Below, one piece after another: positions 12,047 through 22,764 of a stretch of DNA of 64,000 bases. The stretch's first letter is position 1, and every line of letters starts with the position of its first letter. The position numbers and the translations under genes are program-made. Origin of the DNA: Rhipidocladum racemiflorum (Eukaryota; Streptophyta; Magnoliopsida; Poales; Poaceae); contig CM070591.1 in assembly GCA_036346355.1 (NCBI GenBank), forward strand, positions 21,746,001-21,810,000, in the 5' to 3' direction. The notes under the pieces are model-generated. The model ran no database searches, had not been told where the DNA came from, and saw nothing but the letters and a program-made list of their open reading frames with translations.

Positions 12047-14417
12047 TGTGATACCACGGGATGGCAAAGACATTATAGAATGTGAAATGGAGGTATTAAA
12101 CTTTACGGCATGAATTTTGGTCGCGTTTCGGGCTGTTTTCGGGTGTTTGGGCCTCTCCGGGGTGTTTTGGGCCTAAGGGGGGATCCTCACTTGGGCCGAG
12201 GGGGGGATTTCTGGCCCATGAGGGGGAGGAGTGCAGCAAGGGGGGCTCCCTTGCGCCAGCCCCTTGCCTCCCATGCGCCCCCCACTCCCCAAACCCTAGC
12301 CCCACCTCTCCTCCACCCCTTTGCCTCCTCCTCCTCCTCCCTAGCCGCCACCCCTCCCTTGTCCTTGCGCCTCCTCCCCCACCACTAGGTGCCCTGCTGC
12401 GTCCCCCTCGCTGCCATGCCACGCCTCGGTGCAGCCCTCGCCGGTGGTAGGATCCACGACGAGAAGAAATGGTGGAAGGAAGAGATCGGGTGGAGATCGC
12501 GCGAACGGAAGCGGTAGATTGGTGGATCTTCAAGAAGGTAATGGGGAAAACCTTTGGGGATCAATTAGATGCTGTGTAGGGGTGGTTTACCATGTTTTTA
12601 GATCAAGGGAGGTGCTGCCATGGGGTAGGATTGATGAAAACTAGAGTTGTATTCACGTTCTGGTTCGGGCAGATTGGGAACCCGAATTAGGGCAGGAGTT
12701 TTGGCCAATTTAGAGATTGAATCTGACCGTACGGACTTTTAGGAAGTTGTAGATAATTTCATTATCTTTCCGTGGACATAAAGAAATTGAAATTCCGCCC
12801 AGCCGTTTGGAAGTTATGGATATTTTACCGAGCGCTGTCAAATCTGTGACGAGATTGAGACAGTTCGTGTTCAACGTTAGATTAAACAATTTTAGAAGCC
12901 GATTTGGCTTTCCCCAATACCTAGAGAAATCTAGGAAATTTCCTAAGCTTCGCGATGGTATACTCGTTTATTCAATTTGGAGTTCTAGAATTCAAGTTTT
13001 GATTTTTCGAAGCCGCTGTCCAGAACGGGGCAAAATCTGTGATTTCGGGGTTTTGGAGTATATAGCGTATTAGGTGTAGTGGGTACTGTTTTGAGGAGTC
13101 GAATTAAGTGTGTGGCACGTGTTTGCAGGTGGTGTGCCTCGAGTGCCCTCAACCTCTCGTCACTCCGTTGCCATGGTTGAAGGCAAGTGTGTTGTGTGGA
13201 TTGAACATTATATGTGTTGCTAGAATTGCTTGATAGTGTTTGGGATAGATAACATGCTGTCTTGCTATGAACTACATGTTATAATTAATATGATGTCCTT
13301 ATGCCATGTTTTTAAATATTGTCGATGATATGATGTCTTCATGCCATGATTAAAATGCTTGATGATGATAAGTGATTTACATGCTATGTTGTGAATGGTT
13401 ACCGTCGATTGTTGAGTACGGACCTATATGTTTCGATGCCAAGTGTTGATCTGCAATAGTTCTATTCATGTATATGTTGCTGTCCGTTTTGCACACATGG
13501 CATATTTTTCATGGCCGGCCGGTGAGATAAGTCATAGCTATTCCGGTAGGGTCGGTGAGAACTGTTATGACTAGTCCGGGGCTATTCTTTCGAATAAGTC
13601 CTACATCGTGATTCCTTCACCGATGTGAATGGAAGCGAGTGATAGGCACCCTCCATCTTCGGGATGGAAGGGGGAAAGGGTGCATGCCGACGGGTGTGCA
13701 CTCAACCATACCGGTATGAGTTTCCAAGGAGACATGTGCATTGCATTGCATTAATGAAAAATGTATATGATGATGTTTATGAGATGACGATGTGAATACT
13801 TATGAGTTGCTCACGAGATGAGTACATGGATGCTTAAAAGATGTTTGGAATGCTAACCATGTTGTGTTATGATGTGCTTTTGGAGATTGGTGATGATGGT
13901 TTGTTGACTTGATCTTTGTTTTTCCATTACAATACACTTTGCTGAGTTTTGAACTCACGCTTGTGTTTTATGTTGTTTTTAGGTACCTTGAGATCGGCAT
14001 GAGGGAAAAGGGGAATAGTCACACATCTCCACGTAGTTCACGTAATTGATTCCACAATGGAATCATTTGGAGTCATGACAATAAACTGAATGTGATACCA
14101 TTGATGTTTATGGTTTAGATGTGTGCTAGGATTGCCTTATTCGTTTCATTTGGCTAATGATGACTTTGGGATGCTTAAAGTGGACTTATATTGCTTCCGT
14201 GCCGCTTATTATTGCTGTTTTAGATGTTTCATATTATGTCATATTCTGCTATGCTATTATGGTTGCGCGAGATCATGATTAAACAAAGGAGATGCTGCCG
14301 AAATTTTCGGTTCTAGCAATTGGTCCTTTGCTGTAAGTTTCTTTTATTTGTAGTATTTAGATGATACATAATCGATGTTTGGTAGCATTCAGGCGTATTA
14401 GATGCCGGGGTGTTACA
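12047..14417. mobile_element. Solo LTR (2.37 kb) in the Tat RT gene
   Basis: The segment starts TGTGATACCACGGG and ends GGGGTGTTACA. It is flanked by a perfect 5-bp direct repeat ACCTG (12042-12046 and 14418-14422), and the host RT frame resumes exactly at the right end. It has no pol-like coding. It contains a GC-rich block (12110-12420) and TGCTGAGTTTTGAACTCACGC near 13940, which resembles a motif of the chromovirus LTRs here. TG/CA ends, target-site duplication and lack of internal genes indicate a solo LTR left by LTR-LTR recombination. Orientation is unclear, because the ends and internal motifs point opposite ways. Confidence 0.85.
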
Positions 14418-15813
14418 ACCTGGATATCGGCCATTTAAACAGTATCCTAGATGATTTAATCCCACATTGCACGATGCTATAAAGAAAGAGGTAGAACGAT
14501 TACTAGAGGCCAAGTTCATACGGCTTTGCCGATACGCTGAGTGGGTCTCAAATATCGTCCCTGTAAAGAAGAAAAACGACAAACTTCGAGTGTGCGTCGA
14601 TTTTAGAGATTTAAACAAAGCCACACCAAAAGACGAATACCCGATGCCTATAGCCGATATGCTCATCGATGCTGCATCCGGAAACATAATCATAAGTTTT
14701 TTGGATGGAAATGCCGGATATAATCAAATATTCATGGCAGAAGCCGATATACCCAAAACAGCCTTCAGATGCCTAGGGGCTTTAGGGCTCTACAAATGGA
14801 CTGTTATGACGTTTGGTTTAAAAAATGCCGGTGCAACTTATCAACGCGTTATGAACCATATTTTCCATAACTTAATCGGCAATACCGTGGAAATCTATAT
14901 TGACGACGTGGTAGTGAAATCCAAAGAAGATTGGCAACATTTAGCCGATTTAGAAAAGATGTTCAAAAACACAAGGGCACACGGGTTAAAAATGAATCCG
15001 CTCAAATGCGCTTTTGGAGTATCGGCTGGGCAATTCCTTGGGTTTACAGTGCATGAAAAAGGGATTGAGGTAAACCAAGCAAAGGTAAAGGCTATAGTCG
15101 ATACCAAGCCACCGACAAATAAGAAAGAGTTACAAGTATTGATCGGCAAAATCAATTACTTGCGATGCTTTATTTCAAATTTGTCAGGGCGAATTCGTGC
15201 TTTTACCCCACTGTTGAAAATAAAAGATGACCTAGAATTTGAATGGGGAGCCGATCAACAAAGGGCTTTCGATGATGTGAAAAGTTACCTGATGAATCCC
15301 CCAGTATTGGTCGCACCAAAGAAGGGCATACCTTTCAAATTGTACATATCGGCTGAAGGAGATACGATAGGGGCAGTTCTGACACAGGAAGCCGATGGAA
15401 AGGAACAAGCCATATTTTATTTAAGCCGACGACTTTTGGATGCAGAAATCAGGTACCCTCTGGTGGAAAAAATATGTTTATCTTTATATTTTGCCTGCAC
15501 CAAGTTAAGGCATTACATCTTAGCATCAAAATGCGTTATAACCTGTAAGACCGACGTGAATAAATACATACTATCCGCACCGATTTTACGAGGTCGACTT
15601 GGTAAGTGGGCATATGCCTTGACCGAGTTCGACTTGATATACGAATCGTCTAAATATGTGAAAGGACAGGCTATGGACGATTTCATTACAGGGAGTGTTA
15701 CATTAACCGGGGCGGCCAGTGTAACTCTTTGGCAATTGTACTTTGACGGATCTGTTTGCCAGGAGGGCGAAGGCATCGGCATAGTGATAGTCTCACCTAA
15801 AAAACAGGACTGA
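14418..15813 (+). pseudogene. Tat-type reverse transcriptase and first RNase H
   Basis: Continues the RT after the solo LTR. A TGA at 14452-14454 breaks the frame just before the ORF from 14467. RT blocks are in order: EWVSNIVPVKKKN, LRVCVDFRDLNKATPKD, YNQIFMAEADIPKTAF, TFGLKNAGATYQRVM, and the catalytic YIDDVVVKS (about 14898-14924). The connection domain (FLGFTVHEKGIE, INYLRCFISN) follows. RNase H1 starts near 15340 (LYISAEGDTIGAVL, YPLVEKICLSLYFA). The C terminus enters a second RNase H (WQLYFDGSVCQEG) and stops at a TGA (15811-15813). The enzyme would copy the element's RNA into DNA; the stops make this copy inactive. Confidence 0.9.
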
Positions 15814-15939
15814 GTTCATGTATCGGCTAAATAGCCGATGTTCTAACAATCAAGCAGAGTATGAAGCGTTACTAAGAGGGCTACAATTGCTGGATAGCAT
15901 CGGGGTAAAAGACGCTGAGGCCTTCGGGGATTCAATGTT
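15814..15939 (+). pseudogene. Second (archaeal-type) RNase H, left part, cut by Copia-1
   Basis: In a frame shifted from the preceding RT segment: NNQAEYEALLRGLQLLDSIG with the catalytic E of the NQAEYEAL motif. The domain begins upstream at WQLYFDGS (15728-15751). It breaks off after FGDSM, where Copia-1 is inserted, and resumes at 22554. This extra RNase H supports placement in the Tat lineage. Confidence 0.8.
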
Positions 15940-17168
15940 TGAAGGATCATTGTTTTTTGATCCATGTGTTTTTGATGATGAGTATTTGAATATTCGAAGA
16001 GATTTGAAAAGATTCAGATTTTGCAAAAGAGTTTGGTCTGATTTTTAATTATGTTTTTGGTTGATTTTATTTGATGCAATGCGCTCGTGTGATTGGTTGC
16101 ATGGATTAACTTGAGTCAAGTCGCGGACTTCGGCTCGAAAATTGTTTGTGTGTTTTTGTTCACGTGCAGGTGTTGCTTGAGGTCGAACGTGGTCGGTGAC
16201 AGGACCGAGACTAGGTTCAAGGGAGGAACTGAGGTCATGAGGGTCGAGGGTGTCATGCGAGACGTTCGTACCAGAGAACAGTGCACGTGAGATCGAGTTC
16301 GTTGCAGCGTAGCGGCAGGTGGTCGTACGCCTGTATACGAATTTTTGTGTGTGTAAATATGCATGCATGCATTGAGTATGTGTGTGTACATGCAAGTGTG
16401 TGTGCGTGTGCATGCATGTGTGTGCGTGCTGCATGTGTGTGTGCATACGAGTATGTGTGTGTGTGTGGGTGCATGCATGTGCATCGTGTGTGTGTGTGTG
16501 TGCATGCATGTGCATTGTGTGTGTGTGTGTGTGTCTGCATGCATGTGCATTTAATGCATGTGTGCGTGGTGTGTGTGGCATGCTGGTCGCATGCGCGTGA
16601 GTGCATCGGTGTTTTGTCCGAGAGAAGCTCGGCCGGTTGCTGTCCGATGTTGTCCGAGAGGAGTTTGGCTCGGCTGGTTGCTGTCCGATTATGGCATGGA
16701 GACTGATTGTTTGATCCGAATACAAGATGGAATAGGTGGCTGTGGAGTCCTTTAAATAGAGGTTGTAAGGGCTTAGAAATTCAAGCAATTGATCAAGCAA
16801 ACAATTGTTCAATCAAACACAAGGTGCAAAGAAGAGCTCGTATGCTCTATTAGTTTGTTTAGGGTTTTCTAATTGTTGAAGATTAGAAGATTTTTTGTGT
16901 CATCTTGTTGAAGATGGCTTTGGAATAAAAGAGATAAGTTTATGCAAAATTCTTTTCGCTTGGATTCTTGATTAGAAGATTTGTTCTTCGTTTTATTAGA
17001 ACTAGTTCTTGTTCTTGTTCGATTTGTTTCGCTAATTAGTCTAGGGTTTTGATCTCTAAGATATTAGATATTCTTCCGTTGTTTAGGGGTAATTAATTTT
17101 TCGAAAGAAAACGTTAAATTTTATTCGGCATCTATTCACCCCCCTCTAGTTGCCTACTCGGTCCTACA
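15940..17168 (+). repeat. Copia-1 5' LTR
   Basis: Starts TGAAGGATCATTG and ends GGTCCTACA, directly before the primer site. It contains a GT/CATG-rich microsatellite block (about 16350-16610). CTTTAAATAGAGG at 16751-16763 is a likely TATA region. The His/Thr- or Cys/Val-rich ORFs here are microsatellite translations. Confidence 0.93.
16350..16610. repeat. GT/GCATGCAT microsatellite in Copia-1 5' LTR
   Basis: Runs of (GT)n alternate with GCATGCATGTGCAT palindromic units. The matching block in the 3' LTR is at 21710-21985 and has a different number of units, so these blocks changed length after insertion. Confidence 0.9.
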
Positions 17169-17170
17169 AG

Positions 17171-17188
17171 TGGTATCAGAGCCAGGTT
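17171..17188 (+). other. Copia-1 primer binding site
   Basis: TGGTATCAGAGCCAGGTT begins two bases after the LTR. It is the usual plant copia site complementary to the 3' end of initiator methionine tRNA. Confidence 0.92.
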
Positions 17189-17229
17189 CTACTAATCCAT
17201 CTTAACAGGTGATTAGTAAACGGTAAGTT

Positions 17230-19418
17230 ATGGCAACAGAGAAATACTCGAACAAACCGCCGATCTTCGATGGCACAGACTTCCCATCAAGCGGATCCGG
17301 TGATCGTGCATATCTTCAAGCTCAAGGTAACGCTATTTGGCGCAAGGTAAAGATTCCATACAAGCTTCCTTCAAATGATAATATTGATAAAATCGAGTTT
17401 GAAAAAGATGTTGAAAATAATAATAGAGCTAGAAACATATTGCTTCAAGGACTTGCTAGAAAAGAATTCGATAGAGTCTGTCATTTACTCACTGCTCATG
17501 AAATTTGGAAATCTCTTCAAGATTATCATGAAGGCAATCGACTCATCAAAGAGGCTAGGCAAGATCAATTTAAAAGGAATACACTAGATTTGAAATGAAC
17601 TCTGGAGAATCATTAGATGATTGTTTTGCTCGCTTTAATAGAATCTTAAACAATCTTAGAGCTGTTGATGTACAATACACTGACTCTGAAAATGCTAGAC
17701 ATTTCTTATCTTCTCTTGATCTTAAAATGTGGCAAATGAAAGTAACTGCTTTTAGGGAGGCTCACAAGATGAGTGAAATGACATTGGATAAACTTTATTC
17801 TAGTCTCAAGACTTTTGAAATAGACATTGTTTCCAGAACATCCAATGATAACTCTTTGGCTCTTAATGCAAATTCTTCTTCATGTGATAATGCTACTAGT
17901 TCTTCATCATCATATTCCATTTCTGCCTTGAGTGCTCTTAATGATGAACAACTAGATCAAATACCAGAAGATACACTTGCTCTTCTTTCCAAGCGTGTCA
18001 ATGCAGCGTACATGAGATCAAGGGAGAGAAGAGGAGCCTCCATCCATTGCTACAACTGCGGCAAGGCAGGGCACATCCGTGCTAACTGTTTCAAGAACAA
18101 AGATAGATAGGAGAAGGAGCAAAGCAACTCCTCCAACTCCTTCCGGCCAAGAGAGAGCAAGGATAAAAATAAACAACGGACAAAGAAGATGCTCAACAAA
18201 GTCTTCGAGGCAATTGGTCGCTTAGACTTAAGCGACATTGATGACTCAACTGAAGATGAGAAGGAAGCGAAGCAAACGAAGCTGAATGAGAAGGATCTCA
18301 CCGGACTATGCTTCATGGCAAAAGGGAACACTAGTGATTCTAGTGACAACGACAGCACCTCCAGCGATGGTGATGAGGTAATGCCTTTGTATGATGAGCT
18401 TTGTGAAGTTTTAGTCATATTGAGAAAATCTTTAAGAAAATCTTCACTCAAAAATAAAAGCTTAGAAAAAGATCTATCCATGCTAAAATCTGAAAACTTT
18501 GATCTTAGAAATTCAAATTCTGAAAATATTTGTGATACTTGCTTAGATCTCAAATTTGAAATTAAGTCACTAAAAGAGGAACATGTGATTAAACTAGAAC
18601 AAGTTTATGCCGAACAATTGAAAAATGAAAAACTTGTGAAAAATATTGGTTGCTATACTGATAGTTTACATGATCAAATTGCTTGCTCTAAATGTTCTAT
18701 TCTTGAGTTGAAATTAAAAGATGCAAATTGTAGAGTTACCCAATTAACAAATGACATGTTCACTCATGAAATTAACTCGTGTTCAAATTGCCAGAAACAG
18801 AAAGCTAAAATTGACACTCCTTGTGATGATTGTTTAAATCTTGCTAAAAAGGTTGACTACTTGCAAGATTATCTTTCTAGGTTCACTAAAGGGAAGAAAA
18901 ATTTGAACATGATTTTAGATCAATCTAAAGTGAGCTTCAACAAACAGGGTTTAAGTTTTAACTCTCATGCTTCTACTAAACCTGTTGAGAGCAAAAATGT
19001 GAAAATTGATAATGAGTCTAAAAGAACTTTGATTAAATCTGGCGGCACTCTATCTCCCACTATTTCAAGTGCAAAAGTTACTTCTAATGCCAAACCATAT
19101 GTTAAGTACAATTGCACTCATTGTGGGAAAGATGGTCATTTGGTGAATTTCTGCTTTAGACTAGCCAAACAACAAAAGAAAGAAAGAACTAAGTCTAGGT
19201 CTAATTTCAGACACGCACGCTTTGTTTCTCATTATGTGCCTAGGGTGATGCAAACACCTTTTGTTGGTAAGAACACGGGAAAAGACAAATCTATCTTTGT
19301 GCATAAGAATGCTCGTGATGTGCCTACTGTTGTGCGTCGTGTGTCTCAGTACTGGATTCCTAAACATCTTATTTCTAACTCCAGTACCGAGACCTCGACA
19401 CTTTCTGCTTCTATGTAG
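17230..19418 (+). pseudogene. Copia-1 gag with long CXXC coiled-coil extension
   Basis: Begins at ATG 17230 soon after the primer site. The N-terminal part has the copia gag pattern (NKPPIFDGTDF, GLARKEFDRVCHL, LQDYHEGN). A frameshift near 17590 moves it to the frame of 17595, which reads SGESLDDCFARFNRILNNLR and then a CCHC knuckle CYNCGKAGHIRANC (18048-18089). A TAG at 18108-18110 interrupts. The frame continues into an unusual extension: an acidic Ser/Asp stretch, a Lys/Glu-rich likely coiled coil (about 18400-18900) with four CXXC pairs (18531, 18684, 18780, 18822), and a second knuckle CTHCGKDGHLVNFC (19113-19154). It ends at TAG 19416-19418, with protease following in frame. It would form the particle and bind RNA. 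Confidence 0.88.
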
Positions 19419-19616
19419 GCTTCTCACGCGAGGAAGGAGAACATATGGCTTGTGGATTCCGGATGCTCACACCACTTGTCCGATGATAAGAATTGGTTCT
19501 CCTCCTTCACTCGTGCATCTCGTGCTAAAAGTGTTATTTTTCAAGATGCTTCTTCCACCTCTGTTTTCGCAAAAGGCACTAGTCCAAATAGTGCAGGTAT
19601 AGGTGCATATGTTTAG
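19419..19616 (+). pseudogene. Copia-1 protease fragment
   Basis: In frame with gag after the TAG. It contains the copia protease active site LVDSGCSHHLSDD (about 19449-19487), then KNWFSSFTRAS and SVIFQDASSTSVFAKG. The frame stops at TAG 19614-19616. Only the front part of the protease is present. It is followed by an acidic linker (19617-19670, VDEDDDDAVEDE) that in full-length copia elements lies far downstream of integrase. The integrase has therefore been deleted here. Confidence 0.85.
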
Positions 19617-19670
19617 GGGGAGCGTATCTTTGTTGATGAAGATGATGATGATGCTGTTGAGGATGAGATA

Positions 19671-20086
19671 ATTGGAGTTTGCTGTGTGCTTGTGTGCTCG
19701 TTTTCAAGCTTCCCCGCGTGCTTCACATCGACAAGCTATCAAGAGGATTTTAAGGTATCTCCGAAGTACTCAAGATTTTGGCATTTGGCTTTCTGCTTCC
19801 TCATGCATTAGTTTAAGAGCTTTCTCTGATGCTGAATTTGGAGGATGTAGAATTGATAGAAAAAGTACATCTGGTTCATGCCACTTCTTGAGTAATTCTC
19901 TTTCTTGGACACATTGACATCAGATTTCACTTTTTTAGAGATCTTGTTGAAAAAGGAGCTATTGAACTGAAATTTGTTGATTCGGGTGCTCAACTTGCTG
20001 ATATTTTCACTAAACCTCTTGATTCTTATCGTTTTGCTTTCTTACGCGGTGAACTTGGGTTCTTTCATCCCCATGGGTTGATTTGA
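19671..20086 (+). pseudogene. Copia-1 RNase H fragments (RT absent)
   Basis: The frame from 19672 gives CARFQASPRASHRQAIKRI, LRYLRSTQDFGIWLSAS, then AFSDAEFGGCRIDRKSTSG and CHFLSNSLSW, the N-terminal RNase H region of copia pol. After SLSW a further deletion joins it to HIDIRFHFFRDLVEKGAIEL and ADIFTKPLDSYRFAFLRGEL, the pol C terminus, ending TGA 20084-20086. The missing piece (SSRKQ to KNPVQHSRTK) is present in Copia-2 at 28848-29225, so this last deletion is private to Copia-1. No reverse transcriptase motif exists in the element. Confidence 0.88.
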
Positions 20087-21301
20087 GGGGGAGTCTTGAG
20101 TTTATCTCTTTTTGGGTTACTTGACTTTGGTTCCTACAAGTGATTTTTGTTTATAAGTGTTATTTTGACTTTTCACCTCAAGTAAAATCCCCTGTTTACA
20201 TTGCATCATGTAGTACAAAGCTTTGGTGATTATTCTTGTGTATATAGCCAAGTTAATGCTCAATGCTTTACTTATCACTAAAAGGCTAAAATAATTCAAT
20301 TTGAGATGCTTTTCGAGAATATTTTGGCTCTTGCTCATTATGGTATTGCATTTGTGAAATAGGCTTAAAAGTTTCTTGTCATCTGTTGAAAGGATAGAGC
20401 TGATTAGAAACTATGTGCGAGTTTTTTGTTGGACTTCAAATGATCATTATGAGTCTCAAGTAAAATCAGTGTTTTAATGTTAAAAGCAAGTTGAAAAAGA
20501 TGCAAGCAAAAGCTACTTTGCTAAACACAAGTTTAGTACAATGTGCAGCTTCCTTGCGAGGGATTTAAATGCAAAAGATGCAAGAAAAGGCTACTTGTCT
20601 AAACAAAAGTTCAGAACAATGTGAAGCCACTTGCCAATTTAAACTGAGAAAGATACAAGAAAGAACTACCTACTCATACACAAGTATGGGCTAGTGTGCA
20701 CTTACTTGTCATCCCTGTTGATCAACAAAGAAAAATTGTCAAACTTGCTAAAAGAGAAAATGGAAATTCAAATATTTTTGAAAAGGCTTGAGACAAACAT
20801 TAGTGAATTTGAAAGTCTCTCTTTGCTCATGATAGATTTCTTGTTAGCTTTGGCAAAATCAGTTTATGACATTTTACTTGTTTGCTCTAATTTGCTTATG
20901 CAACAACTATTCTATGTGTTAGAGCCTCCATATTCTCACAATTTGCTTTCTCATTGGATAAATTGATACAAAATGTGAAAACTCTCGTAAAAACTCTCCA
21001 AATGCTTTACTTTGATTATATACCTTGAATATATTTCAAAGTTTGAGATACTGCATTCATTAAGGAGGAGTTTTGAGATCTTGATGACTATTTTGTCAAA
21101 AAGGGGGAGAGCAAGTCAAGAAGAAGAAAAATAAAAAAAGAAAGGAGAAATTCAAACTGTTTGAGAATTTGGATTTACTTGGTCTTTACTTGGTCTTGGA
21201 ATCTTTTTGGTCTCAATCTCTCTCAAACTCTCATTTAGTATTTTTCTATACCTTTGTCAAATCTTATTGTGTTTTGTCAAATTACTCATCAAGGGGGAGA
21301 T
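20087..21301 (+). other. Copia-1 3' non-coding region with repeats and purine tract
   Basis: No credible gene. It holds three imperfect tandem units of about 75-79 bp (starting 20494, 20573, 20647; ending near 20715) built around GATGCAAG...GCTAC and CAAAAGTT...AATGTG. The polypurine tract AAGGGGGAGA at 21291-21300 primes plus-strand synthesis just before the 3' LTR. Similar purine blocks occur at 20086-20093 and 21099-21110. Confidence 0.8.
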
Positions 21302-22553
21302 TGAAGGATCATTGTTTTTTGATCCATGTGTTTTTGATGATGAGTATTTGAATATTCGAAGAGATTTGAAAAGATTCAGATTTTGCAAAAGAGTTTGGTC
21401 TGATTTTTAATTATGTTTTTGGTTGATTTTATTTGATGCAATGCGCTCGTGTGAGTGGTTGCATGGATTAACTTGAGTCAAGTCGCGGACTTCGGCTCGA
21501 AAATTGTTTGTGTGTTTTTGTTCACGTGCAGGTGTTGCTTGAGGTCGAACGTGGTCGGTGACGGGACCGAGACTAGGTTCAAGGGAGGAACTGAGGTCAT
21601 GAGGGTCGAGGGTGTCATGCGAGACGTTCGTACCAGAGAACAGTGCACGTGAGATCGAGTTCGTTGCAGCGTAGCGGCAGGTGGTCGTACGCGTGTATAC
21701 GAATTTTTGTGTGTGTAAATATGCATGCATGCATTGAGTATGTGCATGTACATGCAAGTGTGTGTGTGTACATGCAAGTGTGTGTGCGTGTGCATGCATG
21801 TGTGTGCGTGCTGCATGTGTGTGTGCATACGAGTATGTGTGTGTGTGTGGGTGCATGCATGTGCATCGTGTGTGTGTGTGTGTGTGCATGCATGTGCATT
21901 GTGTGTGTGTGTATGTGTCTGCATGCATGTGCATTTAATGCATGTGTGCGTGTGGTGTGTGGCGTGCTGGTCGCATGTGCGTGAGTACATCGGTGTTTTG
22001 TCCGAGAGAAGCTCGGCCGGTTGCTGTCCGATGTTGTCCGAGAGGAGTTTGGCTCGGCTGGTTGCTGTCCGATTATGGCATGGAGACTGATTGTTTGATC
22101 CGAATACAAGATGGAATAGGTGGCTGTGGAGTCCTTTAAATAGAGGTTGTAAGGGCTTAGAAATTCAAGCAATTGATCAAGCAAACAATTGTTCAATCAA
22201 GCACAAGGTGCAAAGAAGAGCTCGTATGCTCTATTAGTTTGTTTAGGGTTTTCTAATTGTTGAAGATTAGAAGATTTTTTGTGTCATCTTGTTGAAGATG
22301 GCTTTGGAATAAAAGAGATAAGTTTATGCAAAATTCTTTTCGCTTGGATTCTTGATTAGAAGATTTGTTCTTCGTTTTATTAGAACTAGTTCTTGTTCTT
22401 GTTCGATTTGTTTCGCTAATTAGTCTAGGGTTTTGATCTCTAAGATATTAGATATTCTTCCGTTGTTTAGGGGTAATTAATTTTTCGAAAGAAAACGTTA
22501 AATTTTATTCGGCATCTATTCACCCCCCCTCTAGTTGCCTACTCGGTCCTACA
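21302..22553 (+). repeat. Copia-1 3' LTR
   Basis: Same ends as the 5' LTR (TGAAGGATC to CCTACA) and nearly the same sequence. Visible differences include T/G at 16091 vs 21453, a one-base change in the GTACGCCTG region, one extra C in the terminal C-run, and altered microsatellite length. Confidence 0.94.
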
Positions 22554-22760
22554 ATGTTAATTGTACAGCAGGTCAAAGGGGAATACCGATGCAACGAGGA
22601 TACGCTAGCTCAATATTTGCGGCAATGCCTCCAAATTATTGAGACATTTACAACGTTTTCCATAAAACACATCCCTAGAGAAGCCAATGACAAGGCGAAT
22701 CTACTGCACAATGTGCATCGGGATATAGGAGTAAAAGCCGACAGGAACCAATCGAGCTAA
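22554..22760 (+). pseudogene. Second RNase H, right part, after Copia-1
   Basis: Resumes with LIVQQVKGEYRCNEDTLAQY and IKHIPREANDKAN, the C-terminal motifs of the archaeal-type RNase H whose left part ends at 15939. The two halves share the ATGTT duplication. It ends at TAA 22758-22760, and the integrase begins in another frame. Confidence 0.82.
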
Positions 22761-22764
22761 ACCA

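Larger units (their letters stand above)
15940..22553 (+). mobile_element. Copia-1: internally deleted Ty1/copia retrotransposon
   Basis: Complete insertion with two LTRs, an initiator-Met type primer site, a purine tract, and a perfect 5-bp target-site duplication ATGTT (15935-15939 and 22554-22558). It splits the second RNase H of the Tat element. The interior holds gag, a protease fragment and RNase H fragments; integrase and reverse transcriptase are absent, so the copy depends on enzymes in trans. The LTRs differ by only a few substitutions plus microsatellite length, so the insertion is young relative to its host. Confidence 0.95.

Noticed and set aside
16045..16812. 255-codon His/Thr-rich minus-strand ORF, and Cys/Val-rich plus-strand ORFs in the same place
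   Set aside because: They are translations of the GT/CATG microsatellite in the Copia-1 LTR and are repeated in the 3' LTR at 21407-22196 with other lengths.
17171..17188. Possible tRNA gene fragment at the TGGTATCAGAGCC sites
   Set aside because: Only the primer-binding complement is present, next to LTR ends; no cloverleaf can be drawn.
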